Made by a program: the position numbers and the translations under genes
Shown here: positions 37,858 through 50,354 of the stretch, one piece after another
How the letters are laid out: the number at the start of each line of letters is the position of its first letter
Numbering within the stretch: position 1 is the first letter of the stretch
The notes under the pieces: model-generated
What the model was told of the DNA's origin: nothing
The model's database searches: none
What the model saw: only the letters and a program-made list of their open reading frames with translations
From: Dioscorea cayenensis subsp. rotundata
Lineage: Eukaryota > Streptophyta > Magnoliopsida > Dioscoreales > Dioscoreaceae
NCBI RefSeq assembly: GCF_009730915.1
Contig: NC_052475.1
Span: 31,495,016 to 31,559,015 of the forward strand
Length of the DNA stretch: 64,000 nucleotides
Direction of reading: 5' to 3'

Positions 37858-38238
37858 TGGAGTCGTTTGGTTCGCGGTAATGTAGAAAGATTACCACGTA
37901 TTACATGGTAATATAAAAATATTATCATGTTTGGCATTGCACCGGTGGTAATGTGGATGGTAATATCACATTACTAACTTATAAATATTACCAAGAAAGT
38001 GATAATCCTATTATCACCAAATTTGGTGTCTATCTTGGATAATACTTTTTATATTTTAACAAATTGATTACCATGACAACTAAACACAGTAATGAACTAT
38101 TCCCGGTAATAAGAGTTCCTAACCAAACATGGTTATATTAAATTACCGCAATATTCCCAACCATATAACATTCTCACTAATATTATTATAGTAATCTCGT
38201 TACGTGGTAATATGTTATTACCACGAACAAACGACCTC
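37858..38238. mobile_element. MITE, GTCGTTTGGTTCGCGGTAATG family, copy A
   Basis: Terminal inverted repeats GTCGTTTGGTTCGCGGTAATG / TTACCACGAACAAACGAC bound an AT-rich, noncoding body of about 380 bp, with TA on both flanks. It is closely similar along its length to copy B at 42009-42381 (shared TTTGGCATTGCACCGGTGG and CAAATTTGGTGTCTATCTTG). It is non-autonomous and Tourist-like in its termini. Confidence 0.82.
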
Positions 38239-39196
38239 TAAGTGCCATCCGCCCAAACACTCACGCACTAAAACTTAACCAGAGAGGGCATTTTTAAATT
38301 TTAAAAATATTACTTTGTTTTTCATCTTAATTATAATTATAACATAATTAAAATATAAGTATGAAATAGGTCATTTGATCTTTGTGTCACCCTCATGAGC
38401 CACGTAGCACAAATAAAGTTAGCTTTTTGACGCATATTATCACTAATAAAATAGTAATTTTATGGATGTATTATTCAAGGGTATGGCCACAAAATTATCT
38501 TGAAAAGCTTGCAAAATCATGTTTGAGTTGTAAAGTTATCTCAAATATAATGCAAGCTTTACAATAATGAGACCACTTCAACAAAGCTAGAGACTGACAT
38601 GCAAGCTTTTTTAATTACCCGGTCAGTGATATTTGGGGTTGGTGAACAATAAAGGTCATGTGATTTTAATATGAACTTAAACTTAATGACATTTTCTCTT
38701 AAATGTTTTTTTTATCAGATTAATACACCATAATTAACTCTAGTGCTATTTTGAGAATGAGGGCTACGTGATTATCATATAATTTACTAATCTTTAGTTC
38801 AAGCCTCTCAACTTATAAATTCATATTAAATCATTTGTGAAAGTTATGCACTGTTTCTTTTCAAGCTTGTATCATAAAGAATTAATTTCTAGGAGGTCGT
38901 TAAAGCAAACAGTAACTAGTGTATTTTTGTATTTAAAAAAACTATAGTATTATTTTTTTAATAAATACTTTAAACTTATGCAAATATATAAATATATAAC
39001 ACGAGAATTATTTTTATTCTCTCGATTTTATATTTTATATCTTGAAACTAGTAACTGTATTATCAAAAGAGTAGTTAAAAAGACAACTTTTTCATGCAAG
39101 GCTTTTTCTTAATAGTTGTACATTTAGGATTGCCTTTTAAGGCTTTTATGCATGTGTCTGAGTGTCTCCTATCATAAGAAAAACTATTTTTATTCA
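38239..39196. other. AT-rich spacer
   Basis: There is no supported gene and no clear repeat between the two MITEs. A plus-strand frame at 38382-38567 is open by chance (61 codons, no family resemblance). Confidence 0.55.
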
Positions 39197-40158
39197 GGGC
39201 CCGTTTGGATCAAAGAATAGGAATGGTAATGGTAATGGTAATGGGAAAAGTAATGGTAATGGGAATGGGAATGAGAAAAGTAATGGTAATGAAAAAGGTG
39301 TTTGGTTGAAAAGAATAAATATTGGGAATGGGAAAAGTGTGATAGAGATTATATGCAAATTACTTTAATGCCCCTAATATATAAAATAATTACATATAAA
39401 TAAATATCTAGTCTCGGTAATTATTATAATTAAATTCTTTTATTAATTATTTTATTTAGTTAAATCTAAAAGGGCAAAAATGTCATTTTAATTTAATTAT
39501 TATAATATAATAATTTTTTTTGTTAATTATTATTTTTAATTATTATAATATTTAAATGACACATTTTATGTTAAATATAATTTACTTTAATTATTATAAT
39601 TAGTTATTTAAATTAATGATTATTATTTAATTAAATCTCAACTATGAGTAAAATTGTCATTTCCCAGTAATTTATTTAATTAAATATATACTGGGTAAAA
39701 GTGTCATTTCACTTTAATTACCATAATGAAATACTTTTATTGACTATTTTATTTAATTAAATCTTTATAAGGGCAAAAATGTCATTTCAATTTAATTATT
39801 ATAATGTAATATGTATATTAAATAATTATTGTTAATTATTATTTATTTTAATTATTATAGTAATTAAATTACGTTAATTATAATTTATTTTAATTATTAT
39901 GATTAGTTATATAAATTAATTATTATTATTTAACTAAATCTTATCTAGGGGCAAAAGTGTCAATTCACATTCAATAGTATTTATTCCCCTCCATTACCCC
40001 CAATTTTGGAGGTAATGAAAAACCTTTATTATATAGAATGATATTACCTATAGTACTCATTACCAAGTTAATAGTAATATATCCAAACATGGTTATAAAT
40101 CACTATTTATAATCATTCCCATTCTAATAGTTTTCTAACCCCTAATCCAAACGCCTCC
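39197..40158. mobile_element. 962-bp MITE-like element with TCA target duplication
   Basis: The left end GGGCCCGTTTGGAT and right end ATCCAAACGCCTCC are imperfect inverted repeats, flanked by TCA on both sides (39194-39196 and 40159-40161). The 5' part has iterated GGTAATG/GGGAATG units (39220-39300), partly mirrored by CATTCCCATT near the right end. The body has four repeats of the type GGGCAAAA(A/G)TGTCATTTCAxTTTAATTA about 100-150 bp apart. The TNA-type 3-bp duplication suggests PIF/Harbinger. No transposase is present. Confidence 0.75.
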
Positions 40159-41446
40159 TCAGTTCGGTTTTGAGTTGTTATAACTCTTAATTTGTAATTA
40201 CATTTTTTTTTAAGGTATACTTGTGATTTATCCACTTTAATACAATTTTTTTAAAAAAATATATATTTGTTAATATGCATATGTAAATAAACCCACGGTA
40301 AACTATATATATATTTTTCAAGACACTCTATGTTATTATACGAGATTAAATATAAAGATATAGTGGCATATTTTTAAAGTTTTCGTTGAATTTTTTTTTT
40401 TCCGAAAGCAATAAGGGCTAATAATGAATTAACAGCTATAAAAGTGCACCCGTAGTTTAATAATCTCCTGAGATGTACCATAAGTAATTTAAAAGATCAT
40501 CTAGCTATATAATTATAGAAGGGATGGATGCGCCCGGAACTTATCCGAATCTAATAAACAGTACATAAGCCTGGAGCAATACATCAAAAGCACTACATCT
40601 AGCCAGTGTTTTTTTTTTTTAAATACAAATTAAATTCACCAATATTAGTATTTTGTTGGGTAATATTGTATAAGCTTTTGTTTTTGTGAAGGATTTAATT
40701 ACGAGGGTTTTCAGGGTATGCATGCAAAACAGTCAAACCTTTTTGCGAAAAAAATTACAAAACAGTCCCTGGTTTAAAGAAGTCACACAGAGCTTGTCGT
40801 TTCTCGCTCTGCTCACGATTCCTCAACTTCCCCCCCCCAAATTTTTAGGGCGTCTTTCTCGCCATTTGCTCCCGATCCGCGAGCCCGAGGAAGCGATTCC
40901 GATTTCTCGAATTGGGTCTTCAACGGAGCTGGATCGGAGGAGGATTCGAAGGGTTTCGATCTATTTCGTCTAGATCCGGATGCGTCCTTCGCGTTTGGAT
41001 TTCCAGGCCTTGTAATCGAGCTGAAGAGACGCCGGAGTTTGAGGCCTTCTTTGAAGGCTTCTCGGGCTCTGGGTGGGAGTTTTGGGATTTTGCTGCATTT
41101 TATGTGAAGAATGATGTTTTTTGGGTGTAATTTAGGTTTTGTAGGAGCTGAAACAGTGAAAATGTCGGTGCTTGTGTCATTTTTTCTGGTTCTAGGGTCT
41201 GGTCCGTAGCGGTTGGGTTTCTCTGGAGTAGTTTTAGGTCGGAGGGGAAATTTTTTTGGGAATTTGACGTTTTTGGGTGGGTTTGAAGGATTGGAGCTAG
41301 GTTATAGAACAGTTGTTGTAGGGCGGGGATTTTCTACATTGTAATGTTTAGCTTCGGTGGAGGTTTGAGATCTTCATGCTGCCGGAGGCTCTGCTCATCT
41401 GTAGCTTGTTGAGGCCTGTTGGTTCAGAGGAGTGCAAGAAGGAAAG
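40159..41446 (+). other. Upstream region and leader of the alpha/beta hydrolase gene
   Basis: AT-rich sequence changes to GC- and CT-rich DNA at about 40790. A leader of roughly 600 bp follows with no in-frame coding link to exon 1. Several upstream ATGs occur (for example 40912, giving a 72-codon frame), so the leader carries uORFs if transcription starts near 40800. A leader intron cannot be excluded. Confidence 0.5.
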
Positions 41447-44400
41447 ATGATAGATCAGTTCATCAATTTTGTGATCCGACCTCCTAGGTATTGTTTTGTA
41501 ATTTCTTTGTTTATGAAATATATTGTGGGGTTTTATTTCCTTTTTGAGGTGTTTTCTCCATTTTTTTGTATTTATGTATTTATTGAAGATAAAAAAAAAG
41601 TGAGTTTTGAAGATTTATTTTCTCTTAGATAGTTATTTTCATTTGAAATAGGAGTAAATAGAGGAAAGGAGATGAAAGTTTTGTGAATGCATCTAGTTTC
41701 ATTGATTGTGATTTTTCATACAGTAAACAATAGCTTTAGATTGCCTTTTGATCTTAGTGTTACAGAACTCTAACCTTCCTATGTTGTGTGTGCACGTTTG
41801 TCTGGCTGTAATGGGCTCTATGAAGATTGGTTATTTCCTCCTTTTTTTTGTTTCCTCTGTATTTGGCTAGTGTCATGCTGTTAGTTTGGACATGTAGTTG
41901 GTCGCTGTGTACGGTGTACCTATTCAGTTGGTTATACAAATTGGTTATACACGTTACTCTCTCCGTTCCTTTTTATCTGTCGTGAATAACAGAATTTCAC
42001 ATACCTTAGGGGCCGTTTAGTTCGCGGTAATGTAGTAATCTGAAAATATTACCACGTTTGGCATTGCACCGGTGGTAATGTGGATTGTAATATCACATTA
42101 CCAACTTATAAATATTACCAAGAAAGTAGTAATCCTATTACCATCAAATTTGGTGTCTATCTTGGATTACCATGGTAATCTTATAACTTTTTATATTTTA
42201 ACAAATTGATTACCATGACAACCAAACACGGTAATGAACTATTCCCGGTAATAAGAGTTTTTAACCAAACATGGTTATATTAAATTACCGCAATATTCCC
42301 AACCATATAACATTCCCACTCATATTACCATGGTAATCTCGTTACGTGGTAATATGTCATTACTACGAACCAAACGACCCCTAAATTTAATTATTTCACA
42401 AACTTTTATAAAAAAATTTGTTCTCTTTTTAAAATTACCCCAAATTTATATTTTCACATTTATCTCTCATATTTAATTCCAAAAAGAAAATTGAATAAAG
42501 TGTTAGGGTAATTTTGGAAAAAAAATAACAAATACTTCTTGATATTAGAAAATGACAGATAAAAAAGAACATGGGTTTAAGACAGATAAAAAGGAAAGGA
42601 GGGAGTATTTATTACTCCCTATATTTTATATTAATTATCACATTTGAGCTTTGCACAAATATTAAGACTGTCATTAAAACTCTTTTAAAAAAATGTATGA
42701 AAAGACACTTCTATCCTTGTTAGAGTTATTTTCTCTTATTAATGTACACATCTCTTTTTAAACAAAAAGAAGAGCAAAATTGGAAAAAAAAAAAGATAAT
42801 TAATGCTTATAGAACTCTTAAAGGTGACAAATAATTTGAAAAATGAAAATTTTCCAAATGTGACCGTTAATATGAGACGGAGGGAGTAGTTTATGAAGGA
42901 TTCTTTAGCTGGTTGGGGTATTTAATGGGCAAAGTTAATTAGTTTGATGCACACTTTCCTTTCTCTTAATCATAAATTGTCAGTAAATTCATTTAAACTT
43001 TAAGGGTTTCTGGTCTATGCATGTTGTGCCACCTCATAGCTGGTTTGCAAAAATACTTTGCATAAACCTTATCTTTCCCGACTTAATGTACTTTTAGTGT
43101 ATCCTGTTATATTCCATTTATTATTAAATCTATTTTTGTATTTAACAGAATGCGTTGCAAGATTGTATACCATGAGACTGCTATACTTTATTGGTACAAA
43201 ACTACTGTTCAAACTCTTCTGAGACTAAAATTTTTAATTTATGAGCTACTTTAAAGGCATGGTCATTATACACTGTTAGTCTGTTACTTGCAATGTCTAG
43301 TAAACAAATTTTGTGTATTTCATTTTTTATCATGTCCTGCTTTCTTTTTCACAAGTATTTTGTGCACTATTTAACTTTTCATGCATATATGTCATGTTTA
43401 TGTGGTGATTTACAGGGCTGAATATAATCCAGACCAGTATTTATGGGAATCAGAATTCACTCTTGCAGGCAGGAAATACAAACGTCAAGACCTGGAGGCA
43501 AGTAAGGAGATTAGTTATCGAGGTTTCTTCTGCTTTCTGGTCCTTCATAAGAATAGCAGATTTTTCTCTCCTAATATTTGCTGACTATGGGAATTGCTTT
43601 GTTGTTTTTAACAGCTCACAAATGGAAGGGGACATACCTTACAGTGTAGTCACTATGTTCCTTCCGTAATCCCAGAAAATACCACACTTCCTTGTGTTAT
43701 TTATTGTCATGGGAATAGGTCTGCCATTCTTGCTTTGTATTTATTTATTATGACATCTTAAATTGCGTTATCATTTCTTCTTGTTTTCAAATGCATTCAA
43801 TGCATAAACAGTATGCATTGTATTTCTTATGCTTGTCATCCTTTTTTCCATGAAGCTGAAACAACAATTTCTTTGTCAAATACAAATGCAGTGGATGTAG
43901 AGCTGATGCAAATGAAGCAGCTGTCATCCTTCTTCCTACAAATATTACTGTCTTTACACTTGACTTTTCAGGCTCAGGATTATCTGGTGGTGATTATGTT
44001 AGCCTTGGGTGGCATGAGGTATTTTGGTCTGTTGTTATGTGTGGTTTCACATAGTGCTACTAGAAATTTGACAGCTCGATGTTTCTAATGATGTGTTTTC
44101 CAGAAAGACGATCTTAAAATTGTGGTGTCTCATCTGCGAAGTAATAAGCAAGTTTCCTGCATTGGACTTTGGGGTCGATCGATGGGTGCTGTTACCAGGT
44201 ATAACTTTAATGGCACACAGGCCACCTAATTAAACTCATCTTTTCCCTGATTGCTTCTTTATCATTTGTAATTTTCCTTTTCTTATTTGATATTCATTAT
44301 TTTGTTTGGATCTCTATGTCCGCACTTTTTGACAGTTTAGGAAATATTCATGTATGTGTCTTTTATTAATCATATATAATTGAAAAGGTGGTTGCATTTT

Positions 44401-47400
44401 TGTAAAGTCATGTGCTGAATTTTAGTTGCATGATTTTCTTTATGTATTTGAGCTGATATGACCTAATTTGTTGACTGCTAACTCTTGTTTGTGCTGTAAA
44501 AGTAAGCTATAAGGATATTGGAAACTCGGGCAGTTATTTAGATGTTTGAGCCTTGCTCTTTCCTAATATTGCAGTGAGGTGGGGCTTATGGAATTTTTAT
44601 GTTTCCAGTAGGAACTCCCGTCTTTGTATTACCTTGCATCTAGGTTGCTATTTTCCTCCTAGGGGATATTTTATTTTGTGCATTTAACTAGAATCTTAAC
44701 ATTATTTTACTTTTTAACTACATATAAAGTGCTAATTTATTGTGAAATAACAAAAATGCGTGCCCTTAATTTTTCAGGATATTTTCGTAAGAGGTTTTCT
44801 CCTGGCATTATAAAACTATTCCAATTGATGCTGTTCTTTGAAGAAGTGTCATGTTTCTGTAAGACTGTAATTGGAAACATGGTGTGGAACATTTCCCCAT
44901 TTTAAAATTAACAATAGACGGATGTAGACATGTCATCTTTTTGTTATTTCTGTATTGTCAGAAGACTACATGTTGGACATCATTGTTTGTTGCAAGCATA
45001 ACTGGATGTTTTCTCTTTATGAACACCACCTGCAGTGACCAACATTGATGTTTTTTGTTTGTAGTGCATAAAGTAATGTAGAAAATTAGTCTGTCACTCG
45101 AATTAGTTAATTTCTGTTCTTTACTGATGCTTTGCTTGTGAATTTTTCTCTTGATTATCAGTCTTCTTTATGGAGCAGAAGACCCTTCCATCGCAGGCAT
45201 GGTGTTGGATAGTGCTTTCTCAAACTTATTTGATCTCATGATGGAGCTTGTTGATGTTTACAAAATCCGACTGCCAAAATTTACGGTATATAGCATTTGG
45301 TTTTTTGTTTTTCACTTTTCATGTATTATTGGTTCTGTCTCGCCCTGCCAAAATTGACAGTATACTGTTGAAGTAGTGGTCCTTTCATGTGCCTGCTAAA
45401 TTTCACTTGTACTTTCTTAGTTTAAAAAGTGTATGATATATACACTTGGAACTAAAAAGGCTACCCTTTTTTAATATCTACTAAGACTCAGGAAGAAGCC
45501 CTTTAGAATAATGTTTCACATATGTTTATAATCTTAATGGTGTCTACGAAACTTATTTCTCAACAGGTCAAAATGGCTGTTCAATATATGCGCAGGGTCA
45601 TCCAAAAGAAGGCTAAATTTGACATTATGGATCTTAATGTTATACAGGTTTATTCTTTCATCTATGCTTTTCTCATTCAACCATTTTCTGAAATATTAAG
45701 TTTTGTCACATCACTTGCTTTTGTTGATGTTGGAATATGAATATGAAAATTTTCCACTTATCACTGATAGAAGTGTGCCTGATCAAGGAAGAGTAAAGCT
45801 TAGACTTGTGGTAGCTCTCTAGTTATAATCATTTACCAAAATTTGCGAATTTTCTTTTATGCCTGCAGTTTTCACCAAAGACCTTTATTCCAGCTTTATT
45901 TGGACATGGTTCTGAGGACATATTTATTCAGCCTCATCACTCTGATCGAATTTTCAAGCTTTATGCGGTAAAGAAGCATTTTATTTCTGAATAATTAAAC
46001 TCTTTGGCTTATCCTTGTTATTTTCTTCCGTGCATGTTTAATATTCTTAATTTTACTTGGAATAGCGTTTGGAATATATGAAATTGTACTATACATTAAC
46101 CTGTATTTATTGTTTCATTTTTTTTAATCACACAGGGTGATAAGAACATTATCAAATTTGACGGTGATCACAACTCCCCAAGACCACAGTTTTATTATGA
46201 TTCTGTTTCAATTTTCTTCTACAATGTCCTTCATCCTCCCCAAATTTCTTCAACGGTTCCAAGTAGGATAGAAAAATACTACGATTTGGGAGACCTGAAG
46301 GTTGGCAGTGGTATGGATGAGGTGATTTCCCAAAAACTTGATTGAATATTTTTGAGTGAAGTGGGCTTCTTAGTTCTTGGAAGTTTGAAAGACTTTTATT
46401 GATTCTGTGCTCTTTTTGACTATATATCTTTAATGTCTGTTCTGTCAGAGTTCTATATGATATATGTCTGTTTACCATAAGGTCCATACCACATAGAGGT
46501 CATGCAAGGTAAACTCAAGTTGTTCGGAATAATGTGTTGACATCTTTTGTCATCTGGTTTCAGAGTTTGTTATATGAGATCATTACTGGTATGCGGGCAA
46601 ATGGTTCTGACACAGCGAGTTCCTCATCGGCTCCTCCTACTATTTCAAATGGTAAAGGAACCAGTTCTATGTGTTCTCTTGCTGGTATCTTTTTCAATAT
46701 GTTCATAATTGTGGTTGGTTTCACAATAGGCCCTACTACAAAATCAGTAGTTGAATTGCTTTCTGAAAGTGTGGCTCAGATATCATTGGAGAATGATATG
46801 GTATGTTTGGCTAGTCCTTTTTTTTCCCTTGTTAAAAATTAATACTAATACCCCTGTTCTTTTCTGAAGTTGCAGGATTTCTTGCTTGATCATGACATTG
46901 CTGAAAAGGGTGGGAATGATAAGGAATTCCTTGTTCAGGTGAAATGTCTGTTTACTAGTACCTATTATTCATATCTAGTTTGACCTTCCCAATTAGCTAA
47001 ATACTAATTCTATGATTATACATCTCTTCTCTACATTAAATTTTCATCCATGCTCCATGCAAGAGCATCTCAAAAGTCAATCCTCTCTTGACGAAGAAAT
47101 AATTACAAACATCTTGGAACATTTAAGGATTTCCATCTTTAAGCTTCTAGTTATACGTGACCATGAATAAAGAACAAAATGAAGATGTATAAATATTTTG
47201 AAGGATGATGTGGGATAGGGTCTTGTTCAGCAGTGGAAATCAATGATGATATGTGGTAGGTCTTGGTCAGGGTGGAAATCAATGATGATGTGTGATGTGG
47301 TCTTGGTCAGTAGTTCAAATCAAAGATGGTGTTGGTGTGTGCAAACAGTTGTAACTTGTCTGTAAATGTATGTAGGGATTCAAATGTTGCTTGGCTAGCT

Positions 47401-48874
47401 GCCACTAACATTTTTTCCCCCTTAACTTCACCATCTAGTTTTATCCTATCAGAGGCTATAAGAAAGATAACAGATGTATGATAGTCTTCAGATTTATAGC
47501 ACACATGAATAATTCTTCCATCTGTTTCTGGAAGACTATTTAGATGTAAATATTAGAATAAGTGGTTACTAGGAAATGGATACAGGTGTCGAGTATCAAA
47601 GTATTAATAAGCATCTGACATTTGAATTCAATGAAAACTATGGCCACAGCTGGCTATACGTATATGTATGTGTGTGTATAGATTTGTGAATCACCTTGTT
47701 TTCTAGAAGGGTGGTGAACATAGGACATGAGATTTAAAGCATTTTAAAATTTGAATTGAAGTAAAATAAAATTCTTAAAGTCATGAAAATTAATGAAAAT
47801 CAGTATTAAAAAGATTAAGGAGATAAGAATCAATTTATAGAGATAAAAAAGGATAAGAAAAAAATTATGGAGTTTAAACAGATATGAAACAGAAAAGGTA
47901 ATTCTAAAAAAAATGAACATTGAAATTGGAAATTAAAGAGATTCAGATGAAAAGTGGAATAAAAAAGGTGATAAGCTAAATCAAACCAAAGAACATGGAA
48001 CTGGACAAGGGTATTATGGTGTATACGAAAAATTTCCTGAGATGGTAATGCTAAGGATAATTGTTTAATTTTCCATTTGGCAGTTTCAGCTTCTCTTGGA
48101 TCACCTTTCAAAATTCTTATGTTTAATTTATTATACTTCTGCATTTTGTGCGCAAGTATTTGGCCTGTGAAGCTAAAGAGCTGATCACAGAAAAATTCAG
48201 TAACATTGAAACTTAGAATAAACAAATCCCCCTTGTTGTACCTAATTCTCAGATGTCATCTGCTTCTATATGCCATCCAGTGTGAATCTATGTTGGCTCT
48301 GAACCCATCTTAATTTCCAGGAAAAAGCAAATGCGCAGAATGAGGAATTCAACTCTTATTCAAGCTCAAACCGGGAGAGTTGGGGACGGTGTTCCTCTTT
48401 AGGTGCCAGCGAGGAATCATCCTCGGCAGAGTGCACTGTGACTTCCAAAAGCAAACACCAGGTCGCCTATTTTATTCACTAGTCATCACAGTAACCTATT
48501 ACTCTTTCCGTCTTCTTTCTTCTGTCTCTCGGGTGGATCTTGATTAATCACTTCGTCTATGATTGCTAGATTACACACCGTGATCCATTAAGCCAAAATT
48601 TCTCCATTTTATACTTATAGCTATCTCTAGAATGCTAGTTTTTGCTAAAGGAGAAGCTTCAACTAATCCACAGATGACATTGAGAGCCCTAGCTACCCCA
48701 CTGAGGCGGATACATCGACGATCCACAGCTCATACAAAGGACAAGAAGAAAGGTTTATCAATATCAAAGAAACCGGTGAATAATGACAAGGTGGAGAAAG
48801 CAGAGACACTCAGTCAGCGGTTGCGACGCAGCATTCTCAGGCGAGTCAACCACAAACGGCACCGATCATCTTAA
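41447..48874 (+). CDS. Alpha/beta hydrolase (serine hydrolase, S33-like) with basic C-terminal tail
   Basis: Fourteen coding exons give 500 aa: 41447-41487, 43416-43497, 43615-43718, 43892-44018, 44104-44198, 45162-45285, 45567-45647, 45869-45967, 46136-46321, 46564-46651, 46730-46800, 46876-46938, 48321-48461, 48674-48874. The N-terminus is MIDQFINFVIRPPRAEYNP, then strand PCVIYCHGNSG and LDFSGSGLSGG. The nucleophile elbow GRSMG places Ser at about 144, with candidate acid Asp about 235 (GHGSED) and His about 263 (GDHNSP), in the usual order. After residue 313 the protein is Ser-rich and then basic (RRSILRRVNHKRHRSS), with no hydrolase homology. Plants have closely similar proteins of this length (for example At3g23540, by memory); substrates are unknown. 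Intron 2 must use a GC donor (GAG|GCAAGT, 43498) because the nearby GT shifts the frame. Intron 1 is filled with MITEs. Confidence 0.92.
41957..42605. mobile_element. Stowaway-like MITE, interrupted by another MITE
   Basis: CTCTCTCCGTTCCTTTTTATCTGTC at the left is inverted as GACAGATAAAAAGGAAAGGAGGGAG at the right, with TA on both flanks (41955-41956, 42606-42607). This is the Stowaway (Tc1/mariner-derived) signature. Without the nested element it is about 275 bp. It lies in hydrolase intron 1. Confidence 0.85.
42009..42381. mobile_element. MITE, GTCGTTTGGTTCG family, copy B, nested in the Stowaway
   Basis: The termini are GGGGCCGTTTAGTTCGCGGTAATG and CATTACTACGAACCAAACGACCCC, flanked by TA on both sides (42007-42008, 42382-42383). 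It is 373 bp, very similar to copy A (37858-38238). It sits inside the Stowaway element, so it inserted later. Confidence 0.85.
42615..42886. mobile_element. Second Stowaway-like MITE
   Basis: CTCCCTATATTTTATATTAAT is at the left and ATTAATATGAGACGGAGGGAG-like sequence is inverted at the right, with TA on both flanks (42613-42614, 42887-42888). It is 272 bp and noncoding. It lies 7 bp after the first Stowaway. Confidence 0.8.
47203..47335 (+). repeat. Three-unit tandem repeat in hydrolase intron 12
   Basis: GATGATGTGxGATxxGGTCTTG(T/G)TCAG followed by xxTGGAAATCAAT is repeated three times with a period of about 45 bp. The copies differ at several positions. It is intronic only. Confidence 0.75.
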
Positions 48875-50354
48875 ACCTCAATCCAATTGCTCAACACATT
48901 TTCAATTCTCTACTGTGGCTGAAAACATGAGTCACAACTAAGCTAATCTAAACAATCTGATGGAGTGGAAGCAGCTCTGGCAGACATGCAAAAACTGGAT
49001 TCTTGTCTGCTGATCTTATTTTGTTATCATGATGTATATTAGAACTTTCAGAACAGAAGAAAAATACTTTAATTCATGTAAAATGTTGGATTTTTTCATC
49101 CTATGATATTTCTTCGAGTTGTTCCTTTTTAACCTAAATTCACATTATTCACTCTTGGCAGGCTATTGGTAGTACTTTGTTGAGGAGGTTATTGTTTCTT
49201 TTTGTTTCTTTGTTCTCGTTGTGCTAAGGTGAAATTAATGGAAAAGGGGAAAAAAAATCTATTATCATAAATTTTCTTGTGTTTATCATTATTTTGGAAT
49301 ATATTTTGGAATATAATTTGGTAGACCATAATGAATTTAATAATGCATGAGTTATAACTCGTGTAATTATAAACGGTTAATTTTTAAATCACTAGGTCAC
49401 CGATGGATTAACATCTTCATTGTATAATACATTTTTCTTTAAGTAAACTCAAAATTTCGATAACATAAGAAATAATGAAATACTAAATACAATCATCAGT
49501 TTTATGTATAGTTTCCATAGATTTCATTTTAATTTCGTAAAATGTTATTGGTTCAACTAACCTACATTTTTATATAAACATTAATTAACTGAAAAATCAC
49601 ATGCAATTTTTAGAAATGAAAAGTTGGCATCATCAATTAAATTAGTTTTTTAACTGAATCATGCATATATAAAAAGAGATTGTATATGTAATTATAAATT
49701 GAAATAAAATAAAATTTCAAAGTTCATCCTAGAAATCCGGAGTACACCACAGCACAATGCCATCTCTCAGCAAATTTTTCTAACTTTAGAAAATTAAATT
49801 AACAGAAAAAAAAATGAAAAATAAAAAATAAAAACAAACTCATTTCTCTCCCTTTCTGTTGGCTTCCCAATGCAATCTTGATTGAGAGAAAGAGAGAGAT
49901 CAAAGAAAAACAGGCATGTCTTTCAATTCTTTCATTCATTTATTTATTTAGATTTAGATTTATTTATCTTTTATTTGCCACATTAAATTGAAAGCAATCT
50001 AGATTCTGTTTGTATTGAATTTGTGAAAAAAATTTTAGTGTATTATTGATGTTGTTATTATCATGGTTGATCCTGTTTTGTTCATCATCTTTTATCTGGT
50101 TTTCATATCTCATTGGACATTATTGATTGTAGAATAGAAAAAAAGTGTGTGTGTGTGTGTGTTCTTAAGATTGATGGAAAACAGATGAGGAATAAGAAGG
50201 AAAACAAATTGATAAGATTTCCTTTTTCCTTTTCCTTGTCATTAATTTTCATCCATTTCTTTTGTTAATCAGCTAAAGTTGTGATTTTGTTTTGTCATTT
50301 TCAGGGAAAAAATATTCATACATTGGAATTTTCTTGTTTAATTGAAAAGGAAAA
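48875..50354. other. Intergenic spacer, hydrolase 3' end to CML 5' end
   Basis: The likely hydrolase 3'UTR extends to about 49080, followed by AT-rich filler. A purine-rich GAGAGAAAGAGAGAGA stretch (49882-49899) and a (GT)n run (50144-50161) precede the CML start. A TTTTCAG|GG acceptor at 50304 could end a leader intron. No other gene is seen. Confidence 0.55.

Noticed and set aside
40686..41130. Two overlapping open frames (95 and 72 codons) before the hydrolase gene
   Set aside because: They lie in the probable leader, lack family likeness and do not splice in frame to exon 1. Noted only as possible uORFs.
43498..43504. GT donor four bases after GAG in hydrolase exon 2
   Set aside because: Its use shifts the frame and soon meets a stop, while the GC donor keeps the conserved protein.
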